Source: Tamarix chinensis (taxonomy: Eukaryota; Streptophyta; Magnoliopsida; Caryophyllales; Tamaricaceae). From it: DNA of 64,000 bases. The first letter of the stretch is position 1, and every line of letters starts with the position of its first letter. A program made the translations under genes and the position numbers. Under the pieces are notes generated by a model. That model did no database searches. It worked only from the letters and a program-made list of their open reading frames with translations, and was not told the origin of the DNA. Below are positions 13,101-28,100 of the stretch, piece after piece. The DNA lies in NCBI GenBank assembly GCA_030549775.1, contig CM060175.1, positions 41,977,415 through 42,041,414 of the forward strand. Reading direction: 5' to 3'.

Positions 13101-16100
13101 TGAAAAATGATTTGAACATGAGCCAGTGATGTTGCCAATTTTTGAAACGAAAAGAAGAATTGTATTTGTGTAGATGTCTAATGCTTAGAGAAGAATATTA
13201 TAGAATCACTGACATAGTGTTTGCTATTTTCTTCTGGTTCATTGTGCGCATTTTACCCTCAGAATTCATGATAATGAATTACAGATGTGTTTATCATAGA
13301 TTTCTCTAATCACAAGGCTGACCTGAGACAGGTGATCAACCTGGGCCCAATAGTTTTCATACACACACGCTCTCATATGCAAGTTTCTAGGCTGAAATAT
13401 GCACCTTTTGTTTTGAAGTATAGAAGCATATTTTTATGACCTCAAACAACAAATACTACCTTCATTCATAATTTCAACTTAGAACTGAGAAGAATTGAGA
13501 TGATATTCTGACCAACTAAATTATCCCTTTTTAATGCATTATTGGATATGGTAATTATTTGGGAAAAGATAAATATTGATACATAGTAGTTGATATAAGA
13601 TTATAAAATAATTTAGCCTAAAGGGAAAAAATTGACCTTGTAAATGTTGGACGACACATATTTGTGAAGAAGTCATATTGTTAAAATGATACTTATTTGT
13701 GAACCGGGGGAGCAGTTATCAATTAATATGAAATCGAAATATTAATTATTGACAATCAAATAACTCTTAAGAGTCATTGTTATGGGAAGTTCATGCGAAT
13801 AATATTGCAACCATAATAACTCAGCGTAATGAAATGACAGGAGTTTTGCTTTGAGTTATAAAGAATTAGTGAAGATGTCAAAACAAGGAATGAGACTTAA
13901 TCTATAGAAACATACGAGCTTGAAAGTTTGGAGTTTTTGTTGGATATGGCTCAGTGGATGACATCTTGAAACAAATTGACTTTATCAGCCAAAAATTATA
14001 ATCCTAAGATATGCAAATGATGTCACATATCTTTGGATTGTAATTTGAGTTTTGTTAGGTATATCTATATGACATGAAATGTTCTAAACATTTGACTTCG
14101 TAGCCAAAACAATTTTAAGATCTGAAAATTGATGTTGCAATAAGGACTTTGAAAGGATTGATATCTTATTAGGGGGCATTTGGTATGGAAATGATATCCT
14201 TAATTCTGTCCTTTATATTCAAAGTCTAACAGAGAGAGAGAGAGAGAGAGAGTATGTTATATCAAAAAGAATATTCTTTACTTACCCAAAAAAAAAAGAA
14301 CATTAAAGAAATGGGGCCTCACTTATCTTTTTGTTTCAAGCCACCAAAAAGTTGAAGATCGACCTACGCTGGATATCTTGTATTAACATATTCATGTCCT
14401 TGGGATGTGTTATAAACTTATAACGGGTATGGTTTTCACTTATCTAGTGTTTTGTCCAGTACTCTTGTGGAATCAAGCTGGTCTACTTTCTGTCTGGTAG
14501 TTTTCCTGATTAGATGTCAGTATTTCACAATGTTGCCTGTTTTGATTTTGGGAGTGGTAAATTTAAATATTCTGGGACCTGTCTATATTTTTTGCATTAG
14601 TAGAGTTGTTCTGAACGTAGTTTCTCGTGCATGATTTCTGAGTTTAAGCTGTTGGTCTAGAGAAACCTGAATATTGAAATTGAATGTTTTGGGGCCTACC
14701 TATATTCTTGGCATTAGTAGAGTTGTTCTGGATGCATTTTGTGAATTGTTTTTGAGTGCTTAATAGTATGTGGATTGATATACATGCACATATCTTGGAT
14801 AATTAGTCTGATTATTAATATTTATGCTTGTTATGTAGGTGGGTTGATAATCATTTGGTGCATGTTTTATCCCCAAACATCTACCGAAACACAACTGAGG
14901 CTTTAGAGGCCTTTGACTATATCACAAAGAATGGTAAATATGGGTTCTATTTGTTTCATTATTAAGAGGTTTTAATTCGCTTATTATTTGCTTATCAAGA
15001 AGGTGAGATACTATGAAAATATAAGATATCCATGGGGTAGATGAATTTGATCTGTTTTCATCTTCTCCAAATTAATGAAGTAACATAACAAGCTGTAGCT
15101 GATTATCTGCTTGATTTCTTCATGCATTTTATCATCCAAAGGTTTCTTCGGGCTGAATTAGATGGAAGTGAAAATGGTTGAGTTTTGGCAGTGTTATGGT
15201 GTATATATGCCCCCTAGCTTACCTTTTTTTCAGATTTCGATGATTGATTGTTGATTTATTTAGTGATTGCTCATTTTTCATGGCATCAAGATTCCCTCCT
15301 TGTCTCACTTCCTAATTTGCTTCTTTCTCAGAATGCCTTGCCTTACCTCTCTACCTTGCTTCAGTTTGGATAATCACCTCCCTTTCCTCTCTAACCTACA
15401 TCAATTCGTACCAACATACAACCTCATCCCTCTCTTCCAATGCTACAAAAATAATATCAGTGTTGGAAAGTGTTATGATCCGACATTAACTAAGTATGGA
15501 ATTGCTTAATGATATCTAATCTACTAGCGACCCCCCTTACTAGCCGGTTTTTAGGTGTGAGTTTTACTCAGTAGATTGTTACAGTTGCTATCAGATTCTG
15601 TATCACATTTCGGAGACAATTGTGTGGGAGAATGGGAATAGAAATGACCTAGTGCAAAGTTACATGCATGGGTATGGAAGCCTGCCCACATGGGAATGGT
15701 TGATGGTACATAATCTACTACACACCCTACAAGTTCACCAAGTGGATTGTTACTAAAATTAAATTAGAAGTAGATTAGTTAAAACTTGGCACTTAAAATT
15801 CATTGATGGAAAAGAGCCCCCCAAAAAAAATGTCCTTAAATTTTCTTCAAAATCTCAACTCCCTAAGTATGAGAAGAAAGGAGGAGAAACTAATTTTTAG
15901 GAGTTGTTTATAACTTTTTATCTTTAGTTCTTTATTAAATATTTTGTATTTTACATTTTTTATCTTTGGATTTTATCTTAGATTTATTCCCCTATCTTAG
16001 GAATCAATTCTTATCTTTAAAACTTACCTCTCAAAAAATAAAAATAAAATAAAGTAATCCTTATCTTTAAAGCTTAGAATTATTATTGTAGCATTAGTTC

Positions 16101-19100
16101 TTCTCTTTCTTTCTTCTATCTCCCGCCACCACCTTCTTCATCTCCTTCCTATCGATCTTTCTTACTATTAGCCTAATCCCCCACTTCTATTGTCAATTCA
16201 CCCAAAATTCAAAATAGAAGAACCCAACTTCAAAGCCCTACCCTAAATATACCAAATCTTCAATTTGTTAGAAATCATTCAAATTAAACTTTGTAATCAT
16301 CAATTCGGCCCTCATAATCCCTAACTACATCCTAATCAAACCCCAATTCACCCAATCACTGCCCCAATTGATCGATTCATATTGAAACCCTAACCCTAAA
16401 ATTGCAAATACTACAAGTCAAAAGAAGAAGAAGAGAATTGGAGAAATTGAGTGATTTATCACATAAAACAAAGCAAGCAAGTGATTATAATCTCAATTTA
16501 GAGAAGAATTTTTTCAAATCTCATTCAAAGGTAGAAGGCCCATGAGTCGTGAACTTCTTTTCCCAGAGAATAAGCAATGACAATATCGGGGAATAAGCAT
16601 CAACTTACTTTGTGCCAACAACCGTGGATAGAGGATGCAAGCATTATTTGGAATGATTGGGCTTAAAGCGTTTGTGGGTGGCATTTTCAGTCTGTCATCA
16701 AGCTATGGCTATGGTCGCACGACTCTTGTTGTTGTAGTTAGTCTGTTGAGTTAGTGACTAAAATATCAGACTTAAAATTTACTTAAATAAGGTACTAGGT
16801 AGCGGTTCAACCAAATTATTTTTTTATTATGGTAATAATTAATATAACATGTAAAAATTCAACCTGATTTCTTTTTTTATTATGGTAGTAATTAATATAA
16901 CATGTAAGAATTGTTAAAAGTTATTATTTTGGGGGATGTAAAATTAGTATCCCCTCCATTTCATAATGAAAGTCCTTTTACATAAAAACTTTTATTTAAA
17001 AAAGAAAGTCTTTTTAGATCAGTTAAAGTTTATTTTTCATTTTTATCTTTATTTTTTTCTTTCATCTTCGTACATTAATTGTTATATTAATTTTTAATAA
17101 GGGTGTAATAGTGTATAAATTGTTAATTGAACTTTCTTTATGAAACTAAGCAAGTAATATAACTAAAAAAACTAGATTTTTTTTCTTTTTTTTGAAAATT
17201 GGTTAAATTGAATGGTTGTATCATATGGATCGGATGCACTGAGTGAACTAGATGTACGGGTGGTCCAACCAGTTAATTGAACCAGTGATACTAGAGTCAA
17301 CATAATTTTATGTTAAATAAATGCTATGTTAGATTTTTCATGCCCGCCACTTGATGGTTACTTGATTGGATAAGTTGAATTAGCATGTTTGACTTGGTTT
17401 AAAATCACTAGTAGTAACTGTGCAATCTCCACCAGTCATTTGCCATCGCTATGGTTGTTCTTCGATCGATGTTCACCAACCTAAGTAAGTTTTGTTTGTA
17501 GCTGATTGAAAAAGTAAAAGAGCTAAATTGCTAAAGACAAACTTTAAAAAAAAATTCTGAAAATTAGTTTCTCTTCTTGATTTAGTATATTGCTTCCCAA
17601 TGTCCAAATCAGGTCCTAGCCATAAAGTATGAGCCTTATGATGTGGTCGAGGAACAAATTGTAGAGCTCGCCTCCGATGAGCCTTGTGATGAGGATTTTG
17701 TGGAGAAGTATCCCATTGTTGTTTAATGTGTTGTGACTAGATTAAGAGAGGTTAATGAGTGGAAAGACAATCTTTCATTTTATCACTTGTTGTAATGGTC
17801 AAAGTGCCTAGTTGGTCATATGCGGGTAGTAGCCTTAATGCTATTTCAGTTGATGCCACATATTTTTAACCTCAAACCTGAACCTTACTTTGATTCCCCA
17901 AACCATTTGAAGTGGCTTGAGCGAACAGGACTATCTTGCCGATATTGTGTTTCTATTCATTTTGGTGACTATAACGCTAATGCGTTTAGTGATTTTTACT
18001 CATGGATGTTGCACATGTACCTCTAGGGCAATATTCATGATTAACTATTGCAAGGACAACACATATTCTTTTAAGTTCTAAGGTAAACTTATTACACTTC
18101 ACCCAAATAAGCTTGAAGAAATGCTCCCTTGGATGACTTCCAAGCTTGCGTAAAAGTTTCTACCAAGAAGAGTGGTCACTTAGTAACTAGTAGCTCTTTT
18201 AAGAAAGCTTTAGAAGTAGGAAGCAATTAAAATTCTCTTAATGTCAAAGGTCCACTTCTCAATCCACTTGATGGCATTCTTTAACAAGAAACTAAATGTG
18301 TCCAGAGAGGAATACACTACTTATGAAAAAGGAGCTTTATTCTGATATGTTTCTAGATTAGTTAGTAGTTTCTCACAGCAGTCTATAGGGCAAGCAGGTT
18401 TCTTTTTATATTAATAGCCAAAATCAGAAAATACAATTTCTCCCAACCAAGGTTTCGAGGATCCTGGAGCCTCCCACTTCCTCTCTGCCCCCCTAATGAT
18501 TCCCCCGATTCCCAATATAACCCCCCTTTCCTCCTACCAAAAATTATGACTTAGCTAAGGATGCATAACAAACTCTACAACTCGGCATGACAAAATAACC
18601 GAATGAAAGGAAAATTACTTCATTCACCCTCACCCTTTAACAGCCTCAAGCCCAGGCCAAAGCCCCTGCACATTCACTGCAACGTATCCCTCCTCACATA
18701 TGTGTACTTCACCACTGGCTTATCAATACTTCCCCCCAAAAGTTTCACATTGTCCTCAAGGTGAAAGTCAGGAAATTGAGTGTTGATAGTCTCAAAACTC
18801 TCCCAAGAAGCCTCAAAATTGGGGAGTCCCTACTAGCTGATGAGGACTTCCAACTGCCCCTTAGAGTTGTACCGCACGGCCTGGATTGATTCTGGGGTGA
18901 CCTACCACTCCAACTCCTCGCTCCTCGGTGAGCGCCACTGGAAAAGGTTGGGGCTATTACCCATACCTAAGGCTTGGTTTCAGCATGGAGATATAGAACA
19001 CTAGGTGGATAGGAGTGGACGATGGCAACTGTAGACCATACGCTACCGGCCTGATCTTAGTAATGACCTGATATGGCCCAAAGAATCAGTGTGCCGGCTT

Positions 19101-22100
19101 CTCATTTAGGCGCTTAGCTAAGGACCTGTGACGATAAGGGCGTGGTTTAACATAAACCCAATCCCCAACTTCCAGAGTCATTGCCCCGCGTTTCTTATCA
19201 GCAGAATCCGTCATGCGCTGTTGTGCTCGCCCCAGATGTTGTTTTAGCTCCTCCAACATCAAGTCACTGGCTTGAAGTTCCTCATCCACCGCAGCAAGGC
19301 TTGCTGTCCCCCATTTGTACCTCACTAGTGGAGGTGGATCCCGCTCATACAGTGCAGAAAAAGGAGTTGTATGGATGGAAATGTGATAAGAGGTGTTATA
19401 CCAATATTTGGTCCAAGCCAACCAATCCACCCAACTCTTAGGTTTGTCTCCAATAAAACAGCGCAAGTATGCCTCAACACTTCTATGAACTACCTTCATC
19501 TGGCCATCAGATTGGGGGTGATATGTAATGCTGTACTTCAAAGCAGTCCTTTGTAACTTGAATAATTCGCTCCAGAAATTACTAAGATATACCTTGTCAC
19601 AATTTGTCACAATTGAGCATGGAATGCCATGAAGGCGGACCACCTCTTTCACAAAGATGGTTGCTACTCGTGCAGTGAACGGATGCCTTAGTGGAATGAA
19701 GTGGCTGTATTTGGTAAGCCTATTGATCACCACCAAAACGTAGTTATACCCATGTGAGCGAGGCAATGCTTTAATGAAATCCATTGAGATGTCCTCCCAC
19801 ACCTTGGCTGGAATTGGTAAAGGTTGGAGGAGATCTGTTGGTGACAAATTCACAGATTTGTTCTGCTGGCAAATGGTGCACTCGGCCACAAACTGCTACA
19901 CTTGTTTCCTCATACCCGACCAATATACCTCCTTAGCTAACCTCTGATGAGTCTTCAATACTCCAGCATGATCCCCACCTTTCCACCATGGTATTCCCTC
20001 AAATACAGCTGTGTAAAGGAGGAACCAGCAGGTAACACTAAACGCCCTTTGTGGAACAAGTTACCTTGGCTCAAATAATATCCATCCTTGTCCTGTGAAG
20101 ATGACAACAACTCTTGCTTGATAGGTCCCAACACAGAATCTTCATCTACTTCTTATTGAAGGGCTCCCTGATCCCATATCCGTGTAGTTGATAATGCCAG
20201 TAAATTAGAGTCTCCCCTAGTCTTGATAGTGCATTGGCCACAACCCGGCTTGTACTTAATGTCAAAATTGTAACTCCACAATTTCACAATCCATTTCCGT
20301 TGCTTTTCTGGAATCACACGTTGCTCCAAAAGCCATCTCAGACTTTTCTGGTCTGTTCTTATAGTGAAACGGTGCCCCAACAGGTAGTGTCGCCACCTCT
20401 GTACGGCTAGGACCATAGCCATTAACTCCCTTTCATACACCAACTTCAATCCAGCTCTTTGTCCCAACACTTGACTGTAGAATGCTATGGGTCGATTGCC
20501 TTGCATTAAGACAACCCCCACTTTGACCCCAAAAACATCAGTTTCTACAATGAAAGGCTTGCTTAAATCAGGGAGAGGCGGGGCTAGTACAGTCATCATG
20601 CTTGTTTAAGAGTCTCGAATGCCTCTTGTGTCGCCGGTGTCTAACCAAAATTGTCCTTCTTCGGTTGATCTGTCAGAGGTGCTGCAATCTGCCCATAATT
20701 GCTCACAAACTTTCGGTAGTACCCCATGAGCCCCAAGAGCCCCCAAAATTTACGAATATTCTTGGGAACTAGCCAATCTTTCATAGCTTGCAGCTAGGAA
20801 GACTCAACTGCCAGCCCACGAGCCTAAATGACATGTCCCAGATATTCAATTTCCTCTTGGCCAAACACACATTTCTTTTGATTAACAAAAGTGTCTCTGT
20901 AACTCTTCAAAGTCCAGCTGCAAGTGCCTCACATGCTCCTCCATGGTGTGGCTAAATACTAGGATGTCGTTAAAGAACACCTACACAAATATGCGCAGGT
21001 ATGGTTGAAACACCTTATTCATTAAAACTTGAAAAGTGGCTGGGGCGTTAGCGAGGCCAAAGGGCATCACTAGGAACTCATAGTGTCCCTCATGTGTTCG
21101 AAATGTTGTTTAAGATATGTACTCAAGTTTGATCCGTATTTGATGATATCCCGACTTCAAATCCAATTTAGAAAAGATGACTGAGCCATGCAATTCATCC
21201 AGCAGTTCATCTATGATGGGGATAGGGAATTTATTATGCAGTGTCACTTGGTTCAGAGCCCTATAGTCCACAAAAAGTTGCCATCCTCCATCCTCCTTAT
21301 GTACTAATAGTACAGGGCTAGAAAAAGGGCTGTGGCTTCGCCCAATGATGCCCGCTACAAGCATCTCCCTAACCAGTTTCTCTATTTCATTTTTCTTGGT
21401 GTGGGGGTACTTATAAGGTATAACATTAATAGGGGCAGTATCAGGCTTTAACTCAATTTGGTGATCTAATTCCCGAACTAGTGGAAGACCCTACGGTTGT
21501 TGCATCACATCAGCGAAGTGTTGGATAACCCTGTTGACTGTTGGGGGAATGTCTAGACCTTCTGAACTCGACTCACCTTCATTCCCCAAGGCATTGCACT
21601 CTAGTAACACTGCCAAGCTGCCCTTCCTCACCATCTTAATCAGGGCACGTAATAAAGCCTGGGAATGGCATTGGGTGGGATCCCCTAACAAAGTCACTGG
21701 TGTTGATCCTACCATGAATTTCATCTCTAGCTTCCTCCAGTTTATGTGAGTCACCCCTAACTTCACTAGCCATTACATCCTAAGGATGAGATCAATGTTG
21801 CCGGGCTCTAGAGGAAGGAAGTCTTCAACCACCTCAATCCCTTACAGTGCTACTTGAACCCCCTTACACACCCATGTGTGGTGACTAAATTCCCTGCTCC
21901 CATTAGCACCCCATAGGTTGCAGTAGAGCTTACAGGCAGTTGCAGCTACTTCACTACTTTCAATGCTATAAAATTATGGGTGGTGTCGTAATCGATCAGG
22001 ACAACCATAGGTTCACCGCCGATCTCCTCCTTTAATTTCAAGGTGTTTGGAGTGGAGATGCCCACCATTGAATTCCTGGACAACTCCACTATGCCTTCCA

Positions 22101-25100
22101 CCTCTGTTTCTTCTTCCTTCCTTCCCATCCAGCATGTGTTCCTCTTCCTCCTCAACCAGCCTATGCCACCGGTCCCCCTCTATTAACATCACCTGCAACC
22201 TCTGATTTTTGCACACATGTCGTGGCCCAAACTTCTCCGCACATTCGAAACACTACCCCTTTTCCCTCCTCTATAATTCCTCATCTGGTAATCGCCAACC
22301 ACCAGAGAACCTGCCGCTAGCCTACGCATCCCCCTTCATCGACTGAGATAGTGTGGTCGGCCGACTGAAGTTGGGCCCAATTGCCGTGCGGAGTGAGTTC
22401 GCTGTTGTGTGTGAGTTGAAACCACTCTTCGCACTACCGTTTGGGTTCCCAGATTTGCCCCACAATCCATTGTTATTGGCCCGCCCAGCTTGGATCACCT
22501 AATTTTTATCCTCCACCAGTCTTGCAGCTTCCATAATTTCTATTAATCTAGTGGGCCGCATCATCCTTACTTTAGCCCTAACATTGGGCTTCAACCCATT
22601 AAGAAAGTTGCCCTCCAGCACTTCCACCGAGAGGTGTCCCTATAGCGGCGATGCGAGCACTTCGAACTGCTCCACAAATTCCTCCACCGACTCCTGTTTC
22701 ACTGCTAAGAACTTCTCACAAATTGAGCCCTCATGCCACAAACGGAATCGGAGCAAACAAGCCTCTTTAAAACTCTTCCAATTTTCGAACCTCTTGCAAT
22801 CTTCAGTGTACTGGAACCATGCGAGTGCCTTGCCATCCATGGCCACCGCCACAGCCTCCAGCTTCTCCCTTACTGTTAGTCGATTAATTCCGAAGTATCT
22901 CTCGGCTCTGAATATCCATCCAGCGGGGTCAGTGCCATAAAAAATAGGGAGATCTAGTTGCTTGAATGGCCTCGAGTCACCCCGTGCCTCTGATTCAGAA
23001 TCCTCGACATCCATTTGTGCCTCCATCCTCTCATCCAACTTCTGCTTCCCAGTCTCCCAGTTGGATGAACTTGGCATATTTTTTTGGGCCAGGGATGATA
23101 GCTGCCCAGCCATTTCCATCATCAATTTCTCTATAGAGCTAAGACAATCCTCCATTGTTGGAATTCTCAGTACCTTGTTGCATCCCTTCAGCACTTCCTC
23201 TTGAATTAGTGCCAACCTCTCTTCCAGCTGCTCATTCTTCTTCGCCATTCTTCCTTAGGTTTCCCTTGCTCTGATACCAGTGATATGTCTCTAGATTAGT
23301 TAGTAGTTTCTCACAGCAATTAATAGGGCAATCGGGTTTCCTTTTTATATCAATAGCCAAAACCAGAGAATACAATTTCTCCCAACCAAGGTTTCGAGGA
23401 CCTTGGAGCCTCCCACTTCCTCTCTCTGTCCCCCTAATGATTCCCCCGATTCCAAATATAACTCCCCTTTCCTCCTACCAAAATGATGACTCAGCTAAGG
23501 ATGCATAACAAACTCTAAATAATAGACTCTACAACTCGGCATGACAAAATAACCGAATGAAAGGAAAATTACTTCATTCACCCTCACCCTCTAACAACCT
23601 CTAGCCCAAGCCAAAACCCCTGCACATTCATCGTAACTTATCCCTCCTCACATATGTGTAATTCACCACTAGCTTATCATATTCCTTAGTTTAGTCCCTT
23701 CGTTATTGGATATACTACCTTCTCTCCCAAGATGAAACGAGGTCTTTAACAAATGTACTTTTGTGCTTAGGTAGTACACAAAGTGGCTAGTGCTCTTGTT
23801 GTAGGGTTCTCTCCCTTTCAGCTATGCATATCGAAAAAGTTAGATTTGATTGAATGAACGATGAATACCGTACTTGCCTAAATTTTGGTCTTATTTACTA
23901 CAAGGTAAGCAATATTAGTAGTAGAGAGTATGTTGATTTTGTTATCTATGAGGGTTATCTCTTTCAAGCCACTAAATCATGTATTCCTCACTTAACATTT
24001 CGATACGTCCATGGGAACTACATACAGGAGGATCAACTGGACACTTTGGCAAGGATAAAGCTAGGGGAACATGTTCTATTGCTCATCATTGAAAAGGGAT
24101 GTTACTACTACATTCCATTGTGTCGTACTTGTCAACTAGCTAAGGCTGTAGGTAGCACAACATTTATTCACCCCATTATATAATCCACAGGAGCCTTGGA
24201 AAGACTTAAGCATGGATTTTGTTCTTTGATTGCCAAAAACAACTTATGGGCATGATTCTATTCTGTGGTAGTGGATAATTTTTCTAAAATGGTGCATTTC
24301 ATTGCATGTAGCAAAACTTTTGATGCATCTCATGCGGCTAAGCTTCTCTTTTGGGAGGTTGTCAAGCTAGTGAGTTATCTTTGGGGAACACTTTGGAGTT
24401 CTTGTGGTACATCTAAACTTTTCATTAGCATTTCATCCCCGTACCATGGAATAAAATATCATTTGATATGCAGATATATCCTTGATATATATCGGATTTT
24501 TGTCTTACTGATACAAGAAATGTATTTGATTCGATATATATCCTCGAAATGTTTGATATGCGATGTCAAAATGAAATCACATGCATATTGGCGAATACGA
24601 TATGTTACTGCCAATATATTCCAATATTTACTACATTATTATTTCCATACTATCTCTCGTGAGGGTAGCATGAATTCCTAGAACTTAAATTGAATTGAAT
24701 CAGGGGCTGTCTAGCATAGTGTTTTAGGTCCATATTATTTCCCAAAAAAAAGGGAAAAAATACTAAAAGACATTCATTGGTTGTAATTGCTTTCATTATC
24801 TACTTTAATCCTATTTTATGGATAGAGTAGGTTATTTATTCTTTATTACTAAATAATTGTCTATGAGTAAATAGGAGTTTGATGGAAGTCTTATGCAAGT
24901 ACATTGCAGATGCCACGTTCCATAATATATGTTTTGTGGGTTTGATTTAATAATTTATATTTTGGAATATATGATTTGGTGAAACCCCTCCTTTGTTTTG
25001 GCGGACCAAATTTTTGAGTTATATGGTTTCCTTAGTTAAATATCGAAAGTATATGAAATTCTTTTTACTTTACATCATTCCTTCAAGATATATTATTCTA

Positions 25101-28100
25101 TCTTTTAAAATGAAGGCAAAAAGACATATAATGAGTAAGAATTGTCCCATCGGCTAAGACAAAAAGAAAAACAAAGCTTTTATAAATGCCAAAATTTAAT
25201 CTCCCTATTCGGTTAGGTTTCCCTTGCCTTTGTGGACTTCTCTAATCCCTTTCTAATTTCTATGATTACATCTACCCATCCCCTCTCAAATTTCTCCATG
25301 CACATTAATCTCTCTTGCCCTCTCTAATTCAATGCTTACGGCAATGTGGGATTGATGGTTGCTAATCCGCAAGCGCACGGCTTCGTTGTATCATGTCAAG
25401 GTCGTATCCATAGGAAATTCACGATTGATTACTAGTTTTTATTATTTTAGTGATCTAGATGGTTATGAAGTGAGAAAATGGAAGTAAATAATAAAATGAC
25501 TAACAAACTCTAGATTCTGTGACGATAGATATAAAGCCTGAGATTAAACTTCGGTCTTGTTTTCGGTATTCAAAAATGAATTAATAATATGTCGTAGTAT
25601 AGTTTAAAATTACTGCAAACAATCAGTCTAATGTGATTCACTAGCCTCTTTCAAGGTCTAGGAACGTACCTAATCTAATTCATTAACTATTTTCGTGACT
25701 AATAAATTAGATTAAATCCATTGAATACCACCGATTCAATAGTCCCTAAAATTCAAGCGTCTACTTTCACGATCATTTGAGTTCCTGTTCGTATATTAAT
25801 TTCCGACATTGATTTCAACCCTTCAGTTATAGTCAGCATATATCAGTCAGATTTTATCAAAACCCGACTCATAACAATAATTTCTAACATACGAAATAGC
25901 AAATATGAACCATACATGTAACATATAATTTAACTTATCATATTCATATCACATAGAGCCTAGTTCAATCCTAGAAAAGGAAATTACTCACTCATGATTT
26001 GAAAGAAATACAGAAAATAAATATAAATGACATGCATATTATAGATACAGTAAATAACGAAAAAGAGAATGGATAGATCAAATTGTAAATTGAAGATAAA
26101 AATAAGTTGTTTGCAGAGTTGAGATACGCACTTTACTACTCTTAGTTTGAAGAACAAAATTTGCATGAGAATTCAAGGTAAATTACAAGGAGTTGTTTTT
26201 GCTTAGGAATTATGCAGAAAACTAAAGTCTTCCACCCCACCCATCTTTGTCATCCCTCCTCCCTTTTATTTCTCCTTTATGTTGACACTTGACACAGAAA
26301 AGAATGGAAAGAAACGCGGGAGATGATAGTGTGGAGTGTGGTAACTATTAGCTGCATGGCTGTTCAAGGCTGCACTAGCTGGCCATGCAGCTTTGCTTCT
26401 CTCGGCAAACTTGCACATGCATGGCTGTGTTGATGGTGTGCTGAGGTTGTGCAGTGTTTCGAGTTGCGGCATGTTCATCTGATAGTTGCACGGCTGCATT
26501 GGCTAGCTGTGCAACTTTCGTTCTCTCGCAAATTTGATGATTAAGATTTGCACGATTGTTCACATGGTTGTGCTGCAGCTGTGCAACACCCATTCTCTTG
26601 ATTCCTTTGCTCCTCTTTTCAACTCTTTGAATTTCTTCACATCTCCAAAAACACATGGGGTTGATTATCTTCGTTTAATGCCTTCCATATTTGATTTTTT
26701 TCTAATTCCATGCACCACTTACTTGGATTTTTTGCGTTTATGTGAAATTTCCTGAAAACAATTATTAAGAGAGCAGTAACACAAACAATGTGTCAAACAA
26801 AATTACAAAAATGAAGGCAAAGCAAGGTAAAAGTATGGAAAATATTCAGCTTGGACATTCCTCAAGCTCTCGTTTGTGCCAATTAGTTAAATTTTTGGCA
26901 ACCTATATAGGTAGCAATTTTATGTACCTTTGTGTATGTACAAATTGGAAAAAATTGAGACTACTTTTGCTCAATTGATCAGCTGAGAAAAAAATGCCAT
27001 AGAAGGAATTGAACATGAATCTATTTGGTAATCACTAGTGTCCCAAATGTCGTGGTTCAAAACAGTCCATTTTACCCTGAGCGTGACTTTAATTAGAATT
27101 CTCAAGCTTTCTTGTTAGGATAATGAGGTCTTAGGGCTTGAACCTTCAACAAACGCCTCTCTTGTGGTTGTAGGATTTTTCTTATAACTTTTATTCCGCT
27201 TGTTAGGCACCCATCTTCTAGTTATGAACTAGTAAAGTTCAAGGTTATTGTACATTTTTTAATGGAAGACATGACCCAAACTTCTTCCTAGACTAGCTAG
27301 CTGATATTGAGGATTATTTTGTCTGACTTCATGATTGACCTGGAAATTTTTTACTTTCCATAATGAACCAATCACAATGTACTAGAAGGTATTGGAAGTT
27401 AGTTAAGACTTAGATCAAACTCTTTGGAAGAGGCACTGAAAGAGAAACTCAAGTAGAAATATTTTATTGCTTTTTATGGAACCTAGACATCTAATCAAAT
27501 GTAGGACCTCTAGCATGCTTCATGCTTTCCCATCTTTTGGATGGAGTCCATCCATGGTTAATTTTAAAATCAATAAAGGTATTCGAGTGCAATTTTAGTG
27601 CTCATTTGGTAGAAATTTTGTATTCTATGTGGTTAAGATTAGGGTTTAAGGTACCTTAGGTTCAAGGATTGAATCCCCACTAAAGTAATATCATGGGGGT
27701 CTCTTAGTAACAGTTAGAGTTGAGACTACTGTTATGAATCATCCTAAGCCACCGGTAATATTTACATATAATAGGAGGAAGTCTCGAACAGCTGAGTAGA
27801 AAAGTCATTAAGGGTAGTAAAGTCTTTTTATTAAGTCTTCGAAAGTAGCTTTATTATTAGTAAAAGTTTATTTATTAGTTTTTAGTGAAAAATACAGGTT
27901 AAGAGAGATTTAAGGAATAGATATGTCAAATATCTCTCTAAAAGATATTCAGGAGAGATTTAAGGAGGTGGTTATGGGGAATATCTTCCTTAAAGCTATA
28001 GGATAAATAGAGGGGGGTGGGGCTGGAAAGGAGGATCGAAAATCAGAGAGAAAAATTTGGGAGAGCCTTCCTACCTCTCGAAAGTAGGAAAACTTTGTAA

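Larger units (their letters stand above)
18343..23679 (-). mobile_element. Complete but inactive Ty3/gypsy element A (minus strand)
   Basis: LTRs at 18343-18725 and 23281-23679 are bounded by TGATA/TATCA and flanked by a perfect 5-bp duplication, TATTC (18338-18342 and 23680-23684). Read on minus the order is 5' LTR, PBS, gag, PR, RT, RNase H, IN and a chromodomain-like tail, which is the Ty3/gypsy order. The LTRs differ by about 30 substitutions by eye plus a 14-bp insertion, so the insertion is old. The pol frame has stops and lost catalytic residues. It sits inside an older plus-strand gypsy fossil, within intron 4 of the PTGES2-like gene and antisense to it. Confidence 0.92.
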
